A stretch of 64,000 bases of DNA from Sulfurovum sp. (GTDB lineage: Bacteria; Campylobacterota; Campylobacteria; Campylobacterales; Sulfurovaceae): positions 62,001 through 126,000 of the forward strand of contig JAUZSE010000025.1 in the NCBI GenBank assembly GCA_030949725.1. Reading direction: 5' to 3'. A program made the translations under genes and the position numbers. Under the pieces are notes generated by a model. The model saw only the letters and a list, made by a program, of their open reading frames with translations. It searched no databases and was not told the DNA's origin. Below are positions 37,826 to 46,328 of the stretch, in pieces (the first letter of the stretch is position 1; each line of letters opens with the position of its first letter).

Positions 37826-39046
37826 ATGCTATCTCCCCAATTTAGAAAGTTGGATTTTTTCAAAACTATCAATTATCTAGCGATAGTATATGCTTTTATA
37901 TTGCCTTTATCTCGTGGAGGGATTGGAGTTATAACTGCATTACTTGTATTACTTTGGTTTTTGGAGGGTAACTTTAAACAAAAGCTTACTTTATATATAA
38001 ACACTAAAGTAGTGGTAGCATTACTTGTTTTTTTGGTATTTAATATTTTCTCTTTGCTATGGACTGAGGATATACAAGGAGCAGTGCATACTATGCGAAG
38101 GTATGCTTATCTTTTGCCTGTTTTTGTTCTGATGTTCTCACTTAAAAAAGAGTATATATTTAAGATATTGTCTGCTTTTATTTTAGGTATGTTTATCAGT
38201 GAAGTGATTTCTTATGGCGTCTTTTTTGAATTATGGCAGTTTAAACATGCAACTCCTGCGAATCCTTCTCCTTTTATGCATCATATAGAATATAGTATTT
38301 TTCTCGCATTTACAGCACTTGTGCTTATGGGTCGTATTTTTAATGAAGATAATCTTAGACATAAACTGTTTTATAGTTTCTTTTTTATGACAGTGAGTGG
38401 GAATCTTTTTTTGACAGCAGGGCGTACAGGGCAGTTGGCTTTTATATTGGGACTTTTTGTGTTGGCAGTTTTGAGCTTTAAAAATAAAGTAAAAGCGTTA
38501 GTTATAGCCATTGTTCTAAGTACGTTAGTGCTAAGTATCGCGTTTAATTTAAGTACAACTTTCCACGACCGCATCATTACGGGGAAAGATAGTCTTGTAA
38601 ATGTAGTCAAAAAAGAAAATTACTGTACCTCATGGGGAAGCAGGGTAGGCGCTTGGATAATTTCAAAAGATATTATCGTTCAAGATCCTATTTTGGGTAT
38701 AGGAAATGCAGATAATATGAAAGAATTTCATCATTTGATTGACACAAAATACCCATCTATGGTCTGTATGCACAAAGCATTTTATCATGCGCATAATCAA
38801 TATTTTCAAATTTGGACAGCATTGGGATTGGTTGGATTGTTGATTTTTTTATCAATTTTCTACATTATGCTAAAGATGCAGATAAAAGATAAAGAGTTGA
38901 AGAATATTAAATATGTCTATTTAACACTTCTTGCTTTTGGTTTTGTTTCTGAAGTCTTGTTGCAAAGACAGTTTTCTTTGGCACTCTTTGCTCTCATTTT
39001 TGGTATTTTATTGGCACAATATAGGATTGAAAATGAAAGTAACTAA
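37826..39046 (+). CDS. waaL: O-antigen ligase family membrane protein (WaaL-like)
   Basis: 406 residues with about ten hydrophobic segments and a large loop between about residues 240 and 320, the Wzy_C/WaaL arrangement. The loop contains TGKDSLVNV, SWGSRVGAWIISKDII and HAHNQYFQIWTALGLVG; the HxxNxxxQ-like motif there is typical of O-antigen ligases. It probably joins O-chain or other glycan to lipid A-core in the periplasm. A polymerase (Wzy) cannot be excluded, but a second Wzy-like protein lies in the polysaccharide locus at 55419. Confidence 0.8.
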   Translation: MLSPQFRKLDFFKTINYLAIVYAFILPLSRGGIGVITALLVLLWFLEGNFKQKLTLYINTKVVVALLVFLVFNIFSLLWTEDIQGAVHTMRRYAYLLPVFVLMFSLKKEYIFKILSAFILGMFISEVISYGVFFELWQFKHATPANPSPFMHHIEYSIFLAFTALVLMGRIFNEDNLRHKLFYSFFFMTVSGNLFLTAGRTGQLAFILGLFVLAVLSFKNKVKALVIAIVLSTLVLSIAFNLSTTFHDRIITGKDSLVNVVKKENYCTSWGSRVGAWIISKDIIVQDPILGIGNADNMKEFHHLIDTKYPSMVCMHKAFYHAHNQYFQIWTALGLVGLLIFLSIFYIMLKMQIKDKELKNIKYVYLTLLAFGFVSEVLLQRQFSLALFALIFGILLAQYRIENESN

Positions 39047-39762
39047 AAAACAGTATCGTGGACTATTGTTACATGTGAGAGATTATTTTGAAGCATCGGA
39101 ACATACTATACATAAAGCTAGAAATGAGATAAAAATTATTTCATCTAATGATAACTCTATGGTGATAAAGTCATTTAAAATCCCACATTTTATCAATAAA
39201 ATTGTGTATACGTTTTTTCGTGAGAGTAAAGCTAAAAAATCATACGAAAACAGTATGCGAATTGCGGATTTTGTTCCTTGTCCTATTGGATATATCGAGT
39301 TTTATAAATTTGGGTTGATAAAAGACAGTTATTTTGTGAGTGAAAATTTTACCTATGATTTCACAATAAGGGAACCTTTAGTAAAAGAAAACTTTTTAGA
39401 CAAAAAAAACATATTTAAAGCATTTGCACTATTTACCTATACACTTCATGAGAAAAATATTTTTCATTTAGATTATTCGCCAGGTAATATTTTGATTAAA
39501 AAATTGAAAGAAGGTTACCTCTTTAAGATAGTTGATATTAATCGTATGAAGTTTAAAAAGTTAACATTAGATGAGAAGCTTAAAAACTTTTCTAAACTTT
39601 GGGCAAAGGATGAAGACTTGGAGACTATAATGAGAGAATATGCAGGTCTGATAAATACGGATGAAAAAAAAATGTGTTGATGGTGCATTAGCTTATTCTC
39701 AAGCAAATAAAGATAGAAAAAATTTCAAAAAAAGATTAAAAGGAAAAAAAGTTGTTGATTGA
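39033..39762 (+). pseudogene. LPS core kinase-like protein (WaaP/Kdo-kinase family), extra A near the end
   Basis: Kinase-fold protein: MVIKSFKIPHFINKIVYTFF near residue 35 (lysine of the ATP site), LHEKNIFHLDYSPGNILI near residue 140 (catalytic HxDxxxxN) and FKIVDINRMKF (metal-binding DxN). This is the lipopolysaccharide kinase family that phosphorylates heptose or Kdo. The frame stops after DEKKMC in an A9 run; with A8 it continues CVDGALAYSQANKDRK to TGA at 39760-39762. It begins inside the end of waaL and runs into the next glycosyltransferase gene. Confidence 0.8.
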
Positions 39763-40502
39763 TACTATCTCTGTAGTAATCATTGCAAAAGATGCAGATG
39801 TTACTATAGAAGAAACATTAGAAAGTGTAATACCATTTAAGAATGTGGTTCTTTATTTAAATAATTCATCAGACAATACGGAAGAAATAGCAAAAAAATA
39901 TTTAAATGTTAATATCGTTAATGGAGATTTTCTAGGTTTTGGCCCTACAAAAAACAAAGCTGCGAGCTACGCACCAACGGATTGGATACTCTCCTTAGAC
40001 AGTGATGAAGTCATATTTGAAGCATTACTTGAAGAATTAAAAGCATTAAAGCTAGAGAATAAAAAAGAGGTATTTATACTCAAAAGAGATAATTATTTTT
40101 TTGGGCAAAGAAGTAAAATATAGTGGCTGGGGTAAAGATAAATTAGTAAGGTTATATAACAAATCTCATCATCACTTCAATGAAAATATAGTGCATGAAT
40201 TTATAGAAATCAAAGATGATACAGTTCAGATAGAATTGCAAAATAGCTTTAAACATAATACCGTGCAAAACATAAATCAATTTTTAGAAAAGGTGATGAA
40301 GTATTCAGAACTAGGAGCTAAAGATAAAAAAACATGTAGCTTTATAGTGGTGTTGTTGAAAGCGCACTTTGCATTTATTAAAACGTATATTATCCAATTT
40401 GGATTTTTGGATGGTTGGAGAGGTTTTGTAATTGCTGTATCAAATTTTAATGGTACTTTTTTTAGATATACAAAAAGGTATATAAATTGCAAGATAAAAT
40501 AA
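39752..40502 (+). pseudogene. GT2 glycosyltransferase (WaaE-like), extra T in the middle
   Basis: A GT-A fold glycosyltransferase: ISVVIIAKDADVTIEETLES at the N-terminus, LYLNNSSDNTEEIA, and WILSLDSDEVIFE with the DxD motif near residue 84. The first frame ends FGQRSKI. Reading T7 as T6 gives NYFLGKEVKYSGWGKDKLVRLYNK, the usual continuation in WaaE-like core glucosyltransferases, then a C-terminal hydrophobic stretch. The start is TTG. Its last bases overlap the next glycosyltransferase gene. Confidence 0.82.
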
Positions 40503-41524
40503 TAACACATCTTAATTTTGCAAAAGGATTTAGAGGTGGAGAACGGCAAACATTACTGCTTATAGAAGAGCTTTCACGTAGAGGGTATAGACAAAAGATA
40601 ATTACTCGAAAAAATTCAGAATTTGTAAAAAGACTTACAGGTATTTCAAATTTAAAAATTATAAAAATTAGTAAACCGTATTTATTTCATTTGAATGTGA
40701 TAAAAGATACTTTTCTTCTACATGCACATGAAACAAAAGCAGCACAATTTGCATATTTTGCACATTTAATCTACGGGGTTCCTTATATTGTTACAAGAAG
40801 GGTAAACAATCCTATTAAAAATAACTTTTTCAATAAAAAAATATATACAAAAGCTAACTATACGATTGTCTTATCTCATGCAATTAAAAATCAAGTTTTT
40901 AAAATAAGTAAAGAGACAAACATTAAAATTATTCCTGATGCATATTCTCAATTAGAGATGAGTGAAAGTAACATTGAAGGGTTAAAACAAAGATTTGCAA
41001 ATAAATTTATCATAGGATGTATTGGAGAATTAGAAAGTGCTAAAGGGCAGTATTATTTAATTGAAGCTATGAAAAAAATTCAAATAAATTATCCCAATAT
41101 TCATCTCATATTTTTAGGTAGAGGTAAAGATGAAAAAAATTATAAAGAGCAATCAAAAGATTTAGATAATATTACTTTTGAGGGCTTTGTAGACAATGTG
41201 GGAGACTATATTCACATTTTTGACCTATTTGTTTTTCCTTCGCTTAATGAAGGGTTGGGTTCTATATTGTTTGATGTGATGCAGGCAAATGTACCTATTG
41301 TTGCAAGTGATGTTGGTGGTATTCCTGATATTATACAAAATGAAGAAAATGGATTACTTGTAGCTATAAGAGAAAGCGAAGCAATCTATCTAGCCATAGA
41401 ACGACTTTACCTAGATGCAAACTTACGAAAGAAATTATCTGATAAAGCATTTGAAAATATAGAAAATTTTAGTTTTATGAAGATGACAGATGGATATGAG
41501 GATATTTATAAAGAGGTATTGTGA
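40487..41524 (+). CDS. GT4 family glycosyltransferase
   Basis: 345 residues, GT-B fold. N-terminal acceptor half with GFRGGERQTLLLIEELSRRGY and LLHAHETKAAQFA; C-terminal donor half with IIGCIGELESAKGQYYLIEAM near residue 180 and the nucleotide-sugar motif FVFPSLNEGLGSILFDVMQANVPIVASDVGGIPD (E-x7-E) near residue 250. TTG start inside the end of the GT2 gene. It likely extends the LPS core or an attached glycan. The last 56 bases of the gene region recur 322 bases downstream as a remnant. Confidence 0.86.
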   Translation: MQDKIITHLNFAKGFRGGERQTLLLIEELSRRGYRQKIITRKNSEFVKRLTGISNLKIIKISKPYLFHLNVIKDTFLLHAHETKAAQFAYFAHLIYGVPYIVTRRVNNPIKNNFFNKKIYTKANYTIVLSHAIKNQVFKISKETNIKIIPDAYSQLEMSESNIEGLKQRFANKFIIGCIGELESAKGQYYLIEAMKKIQINYPNIHLIFLGRGKDEKNYKEQSKDLDNITFEGFVDNVGDYIHIFDLFVFPSLNEGLGSILFDVMQANVPIVASDVGGIPDIIQNEENGLLVAIRESEAIYLAIERLYLDANLRKKLSDKAFENIENFSFMKMTDGYEDIYKEVL

Positions 41525-41528
41525 AAAA
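41473..41528 (+). repeat. 3' end of the GT4 gene, duplicated downstream
   Basis: This 56-base stretch, covering the GT4 C-terminal codons MKMTDGYEDIYKEVL and the stop, recurs at 41795-41850 with three substitutions seen. The pair brackets the small toxin-like cassette. Confidence 0.85.
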
Positions 41529-41575
41529 GGTGATAGTGCAATACAGGATTTTATTTTTAATTTAAGTTTTTAGGG

Positions 41576-41643
41576 TATAATTTACCTAGTTGGGACAGTG
41601 AGAGAGCTTAGAACTCTCTCAAAGCTTTTAGAACGCTTTTGTT
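41576..41643 (+). ncRNA. Candidate antisense RNA of the small toxin-like ORF
   Basis: A TATAAT box at 41576-41581 on the plus strand would start an RNA near 41588. It would begin GTTGGGACAG, form a hairpin from GAGAGAG and CTCTCTC, then a second weak hairpin (AAGC/GCTT) followed by TTTTGTT near 41640. It would be complementary to the 3' end of the small ORF on the minus strand and the region behind it. The layout resembles IsoA opposite AapA in Helicobacter. Existence of the RNA is inferred from sequence only. Confidence 0.45.
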
Positions 41644-41687
41644 ATAATTAATAACAGAAGCATAACAATTAAGATGAAGACTTTCAT
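41628..41687 (-). CDS. Ibs-like 19-residue hydrophobic peptide, putative type I toxin
   Basis: The ORF MKVFILIVMLLLLIITKAF has a strong ribosome site (AAAGGATG, spacing about six) and is a single membrane-spanning hydrophobic helix with a basic residue at each end. Length and composition are strikingly like the Ibs toxins of E. coli (18-19 residues). A minus-strand TATAAT box at 41773-41778 would start an mRNA with a leader of about 80 bases. In that RNA a 5' TGGGACAG can pair with a 3' CTGTCCCA, the long-range closure known from type I toxin mRNAs. A plus-strand TATAAT faces it. All elements are visible in sequence; toxicity is inferred. Confidence 0.6.
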   Translation of the reverse strand: MKVFILIVMLLLLIITKAF

Positions 41688-41794
41688 TGTTACATCCTTT
41701 CAAAAAGGCTAACCCTGTCCCACCTTACTCCTCACAATGAATATCCCATATAATCGCCCAACTAGATTCAGAATTATAGCTAATATATTTGAAT

Positions 41795-41850
41795 TTTTAT
41801 GAAGATGACAGATAGATATGAGAATATTTATAAAGAGGTACTGTGAAAAA
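41795..41850 (+). repeat. Remnant copy of a GT4 gene 3' end
   Basis: It still reads MKMTDRYENIYKEVL and TGA in one frame but has no gene in front of it. Either the intervening cassette was inserted with duplication of the GT4 end, or a second tandem glycosyltransferase gene was deleted down to its tail. Confidence 0.8.
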
Positions 41851-41902
41851 TGAGAGAAATAAAAGATATAATAATCAATAAAATTTTACAAAGTGAATAA
41901 TT

Positions 41903-42910
41903 ATGAAATACAACAACATAGACTTCAACACAAAAACAATTCTTATCACGGGTGGAGCAGGTTTTATCGGTTCAAATTTAGCTTTTTATTTTCAGGAGAA
42001 TTATCCTCAGGCAAGAGTGCTTATCTTTGACGCTTTCCGAAGTGGCGAAAAGTTTAGTAATGGAAACCTAAAGAGTTTTGGACACTTTAAAAACCTTTTA
42101 GGATTTAAAGGTATGGTTATTAGTGGAGATATTAATGACAGTGAAGCTTTGAAGTCCTTGGAAGAAAACTATACTTTTGATTATATATTTCATCAAGCGG
42201 CTATCTCTGATACTACAGTAGCAGAACAGGATCTAATGATGAAAACCAATGTTAATGCCTATGAGAATTTACTCAAAATTGCCATTAAACACGGTGCCAA
42301 TATGATTTATGCCTCTTCTGCTGCTACGTATGGTGACAGCGATAGGTTTGAAGTGGGGTATGAACAGCCAAACAATGCGTATGGTTTTTCTAAAGTAATG
42401 ATGGACAATATTACCTATGATTACTTAAAAAAAGGTGTGTATATTCATATCGTAGGGTTAAAATATTTTAATGTTTATGGGCAAAGAGAATTTTTTAAAA
42501 ACAGTACAGCTTCTATGGTCGTACAGTTTGGACATCAAATATTAGCAGGAAAAACACCTAAACTTTTTGAAGGAAGTGATAAGATACTAAGAGATTTTAT
42601 CTATATAGAAGATGTAATTCAAGCAAATATAAAATCCTGTGATCCTAAAAAATCAGGGGTTTATAATGTGGGTACGGGTAAAGCACGGAGCTTTGAAGAT
42701 ATGGTGACTATTTTGCAAAAAGAGCTAGATATAGATAAGGGAAAAGAGTATATTCCAAACCCTTTTATCGGAGCGTATCAATTTTTTACAGAGGCAAATA
42801 TAGAGAGTACCAAAGCGATGCTAGGTTATGTACCTCGTTTTAGTTTTGAAGAAGGGATTAAGGCGTATATTCCAGAGATTAAGAGACTTTTTGAGGTGGA
42901 GGTAAAATAA
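41903..42910 (+). CDS. hldD: ADP-L-glycero-D-manno-heptose 6-epimerase
   Basis: 335-residue short-chain dehydrogenase-type epimerase that makes the ADP-heptose used by WaaC and WaaF. NAD(P)-binding ILITGGAGFIGSNLA near residue 14, the catalytic YxxxK in NAYGFSKVMMDN near residue 158 and KYFNVYGQRE. The gene begins a tight run: its TAA touches the hldE ATG (TAATG). Confidence 0.95.
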   Translation: MKYNNIDFNTKTILITGGAGFIGSNLAFYFQENYPQARVLIFDAFRSGEKFSNGNLKSFGHFKNLLGFKGMVISGDINDSEALKSLEENYTFDYIFHQAAISDTTVAEQDLMMKTNVNAYENLLKIAIKHGANMIYASSAATYGDSDRFEVGYEQPNNAYGFSKVMMDNITYDYLKKGVYIHIVGLKYFNVYGQREFFKNSTASMVVQFGHQILAGKTPKLFEGSDKILRDFIYIEDVIQANIKSCDPKKSGVYNVGTGKARSFEDMVTILQKELDIDKGKEYIPNPFIGAYQFFTEANIESTKAMLGYVPRFSFEEGIKAYIPEIKRLFEVEVK

Positions 42911-44322
42911 TGAAAAAATCAAAAATACTAGTCATCGGTGATTTGATGATAGATCATTATTTATGGGGGTCTGTGAACCGTATTTCACCAGAAGCCCCTG
43001 TACAAATAGTAGATATAGACAAAGAAAGTTCACTACTTGGTGGTGCAGGTAATGTGGTAAATAATTTACATAGTCTGGGATGCGAAGTATCTGTGCTTTC
43101 TGTGATAGGGGAAGATGAGGTAGGTAATGAGCTTGAAAATATGCTTGAAGCCATAGGTACAAATGCCTATTTACTTAGACAACCTGGACGTAAAACATCT
43201 AAAAAAAGTCGTATCATCGCTTCGCATTCTCAAGTAGTTAGATACGATAAAGAGAGTAAAGAAAATATATTGTCCCAAAGTGCTGAAGCATTGTATGTGA
43301 AATTTATGTCTATTTGTGTGGGGCATGATATTATTTTGCTCTCTGATTATGGTAAAGGTGTCTTGACAAAAGAGTTAACCCAACAAATCATAGAGTATGC
43401 AAACACACAGAAGATAAGAGTACTTGTAGACCCTAAAGGCAATGATTATAGTAAATATGCAGGGGCATATCTGCTCACTCCCAATAAAAAAGAAGCCATA
43501 GAAGCCTCAGGCATAGATATATGTGATGATGTGAGCCTCATAAAAGCACTAAAAAAACTAAAAAAGATCGCAAACCTTACAGTCTCTCTGATCACACTTA
43601 GCGAAGATGGTATAGCCGTATTTGAAGATAAACTTGTCATGAAGCCTACGGTTGCCAGAGAGGTTTATGATGTGACTGGTGCAGGAGATACTGTATTGGC
43701 TTCACTTGCTTATGCTTTAGCTCAAGGTAAAACACTTCTTTTTGCATTAGAATTTGCCAATCTTGCTGCAGGTGTTGTTGTGGGTAAACTGGGATCTGCG
43801 ACTGCAACACTTGATGAGATAGAACACTATAGAGCCAGTATAAACAAAGGTACGATAGAGAGTCATATTAAAAGTTTTGACGCACTTAAAATACAAGTGG
43901 ACAGACTTAAAAAGCTAGGTAAGAAGATCGTCTTTACCAATGGTTGTTTTGACATACTTCATCGTGGACATGTAAGTTATTTGGATATAGCAAAATCTTA
44001 TGGAGATGTGTTGATACTTGGACTAAATTCTGATGAGAGTGTAAGGGCATTAAAAGGTAAAAATAGACCCATCAACAGTGAAGAAGACAGGGCATATATA
44101 CTCTCTGCTTTAGAGAGCATTGATTTTGTAACGATCTTTTCTGACGATACACCTTATGAACTTATAAAGATGGTTGAACCAGATGTCTTGGTTAAGGGTG
44201 GTGATTATGAGGGTAAAGAGGTTGTAGGTAGTGATATAGCAGGAGAAGTAAAGTTGGTACAATTTGTAGATGGTCGGAGTACGACAAAAACGATTCATAA
44301 AATTCAAAGTTCTCAGTGTTAA
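42910..44322 (+). CDS. hldE: Bifunctional heptose 7-phosphate kinase / heptose 1-phosphate adenylyltransferase
   Basis: 470 residues with two domains. The N-terminal ribokinase-like kinase (about 1-315) has GGAGNVVNNL near residue 38 and the anion-hole motif DVTGAGDTVLA near residue 255. The C-terminal nucleotidyltransferase (about 340-470) has FTNGCFDILHRGHVSYL with the HxGH motif and the ISSTKTI-like end RSTTKTIHK. It performs two of the steps between sedoheptulose 7-phosphate and ADP-heptose, with gmhA, gmhB and hldD all nearby. Confidence 0.96.
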   Translation: MKKSKILVIGDLMIDHYLWGSVNRISPEAPVQIVDIDKESSLLGGAGNVVNNLHSLGCEVSVLSVIGEDEVGNELENMLEAIGTNAYLLRQPGRKTSKKSRIIASHSQVVRYDKESKENILSQSAEALYVKFMSICVGHDIILLSDYGKGVLTKELTQQIIEYANTQKIRVLVDPKGNDYSKYAGAYLLTPNKKEAIEASGIDICDDVSLIKALKKLKKIANLTVSLITLSEDGIAVFEDKLVMKPTVAREVYDVTGAGDTVLASLAYALAQGKTLLFALEFANLAAGVVVGKLGSATATLDEIEHYRASINKGTIESHIKSFDALKIQVDRLKKLGKKIVFTNGCFDILHRGHVSYLDIAKSYGDVLILGLNSDESVRALKGKNRPINSEEDRAYILSALESIDFVTIFSDDTPYELIKMVEPDVLVKGGDYEGKEVVGSDIAGEVKLVQFVDGRSTTKTIHKIQSSQC

Positions 44323-45269
44323 ATGAAAATTCTCATAGAGATTCCCACATGGTTAGGTGATGCAGTGATGACAACACCAGCTATTGAAAATATAGTAGCT
44401 AGTTATCCTCAATGTGAACTCATCATCTTTGGTTCATATGTTCCTACAAATCTTTTTAGCCATCATCCTAATGTTGAAACCATAGTGATTGATGAGAGTA
44501 AAAAAGAGGGTAACCGTTATCTAAATCTTTATAGACTTGCTAAAAGTATAGGCGAAATTGATATAGTGCTTAGTTTTAGGAAAAACTTCACTACGAGGTT
44601 TTTCTTTGGTGTGTAGATGCCAAAACAAAATATATGTATAAACGATATAGTGATGAGCAGATACATCAAGTCCTAAGATATAATGACTTTGTCAATAAAA
44701 GTTTAAGCGTTTATACCAAACCTGATAAACTCAAAATATATGTAGAAAACAAGAGCAAAAAAAATAGACAAAAACCACTTCTAGGTATCAACCCTGGGGC
44801 TACTTATGGTGCTGCAAAACGTTGGTATCCTGAAGAATTTGCAAAGGTAGCTATATCACTTTCTAGTAAGTATGATATTATACTTTTTGGTGGAAATGGT
44901 GAAATGGATATTGCTAAAGATATAGAAAATAAGCTTATAGAAGCGAAGATAACTAATTATCAAAATTTAGCAGGTAAAACATCCGTAGCAGAGCTTATTG
45001 AACAACTATCAAGTTTAAATCTATTTATTACCAATGATTCGGGTCCTATGCATGTGGCTGCAGCTTTTTGTGTGCCAACAGTAGCTATATTTGGTCCGAC
45101 TAAGCATAAGGAGACACATCAATGGATGAATCCTCATGAAATGTTGTTACGCAAAGAGATGGACTGTGCACCTTGCATGAAAAGGGTTTGTCCCTTAAAA
45201 CATCATGATTGTATGAAGCTAATTACGGCAGATGATGTGCTTGAGATGATTAGACAAAAAGACTTATAG
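44323..45269 (+). pseudogene. waaF: Lipopolysaccharide heptosyltransferase II, frameshifted at a GT repeat
   Basis: GT9 family: MKILIEIPTWLGDAVMTTPA at the start and FITNDSGPMHVAAAFCVPTVAIFGPTKHKETHQW in the donor half, with the C-terminal CAPCMKRVCPLKHHDCM typical of WaaF. The frame ends at FFFGV followed by TAG. Removing two bases of the GTGTGT run joins FFFG to VDAKTKYMYKRYSDEQ, giving about 314 residues. A dinucleotide-run change could be phase variation or a sequencing artefact. The start touches the hldE stop. Confidence 0.85.
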
Positions 45270-46328
45270 ATGAAGTCTCCTTTTATCTGGGACAAAAACT
45301 CAGATCAGCCTTACCCCATAAAAGACAAAGTCTATAAAAAGAGGATGCGTAAAAAGCATATTTGGGATTATATACCTTTATTTTTAACAAATATTATAAT
45401 TTTTCCACTGTCCGTGGTGCTTATGTCTTTCTTTAAAGGTAGAGAGGTGAACGAGGAAGGCTTTTATGGCATGGGCGTGACTTTGGAGAAAGGTGAGATA
45501 CAAAAAGAGCTTATAGAAGAGCTTGGGGTAAAGTATCTTTTGGTACGTATGCCCCTATGGGAGATGGATAGGGTAGAGGAGTATGTGAGGTTTGCTCAAA
45601 GTTTTGGAGAAGACAAACAGATACTTTTAAATATACTTCAAGACAGAGAACATATAGAAGATGAAACGCTATTAATAAAAGATATGACAACTATTTTTGA
45701 TAAGTTTAGCCCTTTTGTTGAAGAATATCAGATAGGTAACGCTATCAACCGTACGAAGTGGGGATTTTTTTCTATGGCTGAATATATGAAATGGTATCAA
45801 AGTATCCAAACTATTAGAGATGATAAATATCCCAATTTGAAACTCATCGGTTCATCAGTGATAGACTTTGAGTACCACTATACCATTCGTACACTGTTTA
45901 ACTTTTTTACTATCAAGTATGATGCACTCTCCTCTTTGCTGTATGTCGATAGACGTGGAAGCCCAAACAATACTCAAATGGGTATTTTTGATACTAAAAA
46001 TAAAATAAATATGCTTTATGTTTTAGCGAGACTCTCATTTAAAACGACAAATAAGATTTATATTACGGAAGTAAACTGGCCACTTTCCAATACCGCACCC
46101 TATGCACCCACTTCAGAGTTGGAGTGCGTAAGTGAAGAGGTGTATGCAGGGTTTATGAAAGAGTATTTACAATTAGTCAAAAAGAGTGGGAAAATAGAAC
46201 GCGTGTACTGGCATCAACTCATTGCAACAGGGTATGGACTGGTGGATGATAGAGGTGGTATAATACGCAAAACAAAAGCATTTGAAGTGTATAAACAAAT
46301 ATTAAAGGATCGTGATGCAAATAATTAA
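45270..46328 (+). CDS. Membrane-anchored TIM-barrel glycoside-hydrolase-like protein
   Basis: 352 residues with one hydrophobic segment at about residues 34-54 (LFLTNIIIFPLSVVLMSFF), probably an inner-membrane anchor. The rest resembles a glycosidase-type barrel: FYGMGVTLEKGEIQ, YLLVRMPLWEMDRVEEYV, EEYQIGNAINRTKWG and a later ITEVNWPL, where acidic residues could serve as acid/base and nucleophile. I recognise the fold style rather than a defined family. It starts on the waaF stop, so it belongs to the LPS run and may trim or modify a glycan. It overlaps the frame-corrected sulfatase gene. Confidence 0.6.
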   Translation: MKSPFIWDKNSDQPYPIKDKVYKKRMRKKHIWDYIPLFLTNIIIFPLSVVLMSFFKGREVNEEGFYGMGVTLEKGEIQKELIEELGVKYLLVRMPLWEMDRVEEYVRFAQSFGEDKQILLNILQDREHIEDETLLIKDMTTIFDKFSPFVEEYQIGNAINRTKWGFFSMAEYMKWYQSIQTIRDDKYPNLKLIGSSVIDFEYHYTIRTLFNFFTIKYDALSSLLYVDRRGSPNNTQMGIFDTKNKINMLYVLARLSFKTTNKIYITEVNWPLSNTAPYAPTSELECVSEEVYAGFMKEYLQLVKKSGKIERVYWHQLIATGYGLVDDRGGIIRKTKAFEVYKQILKDRDANN

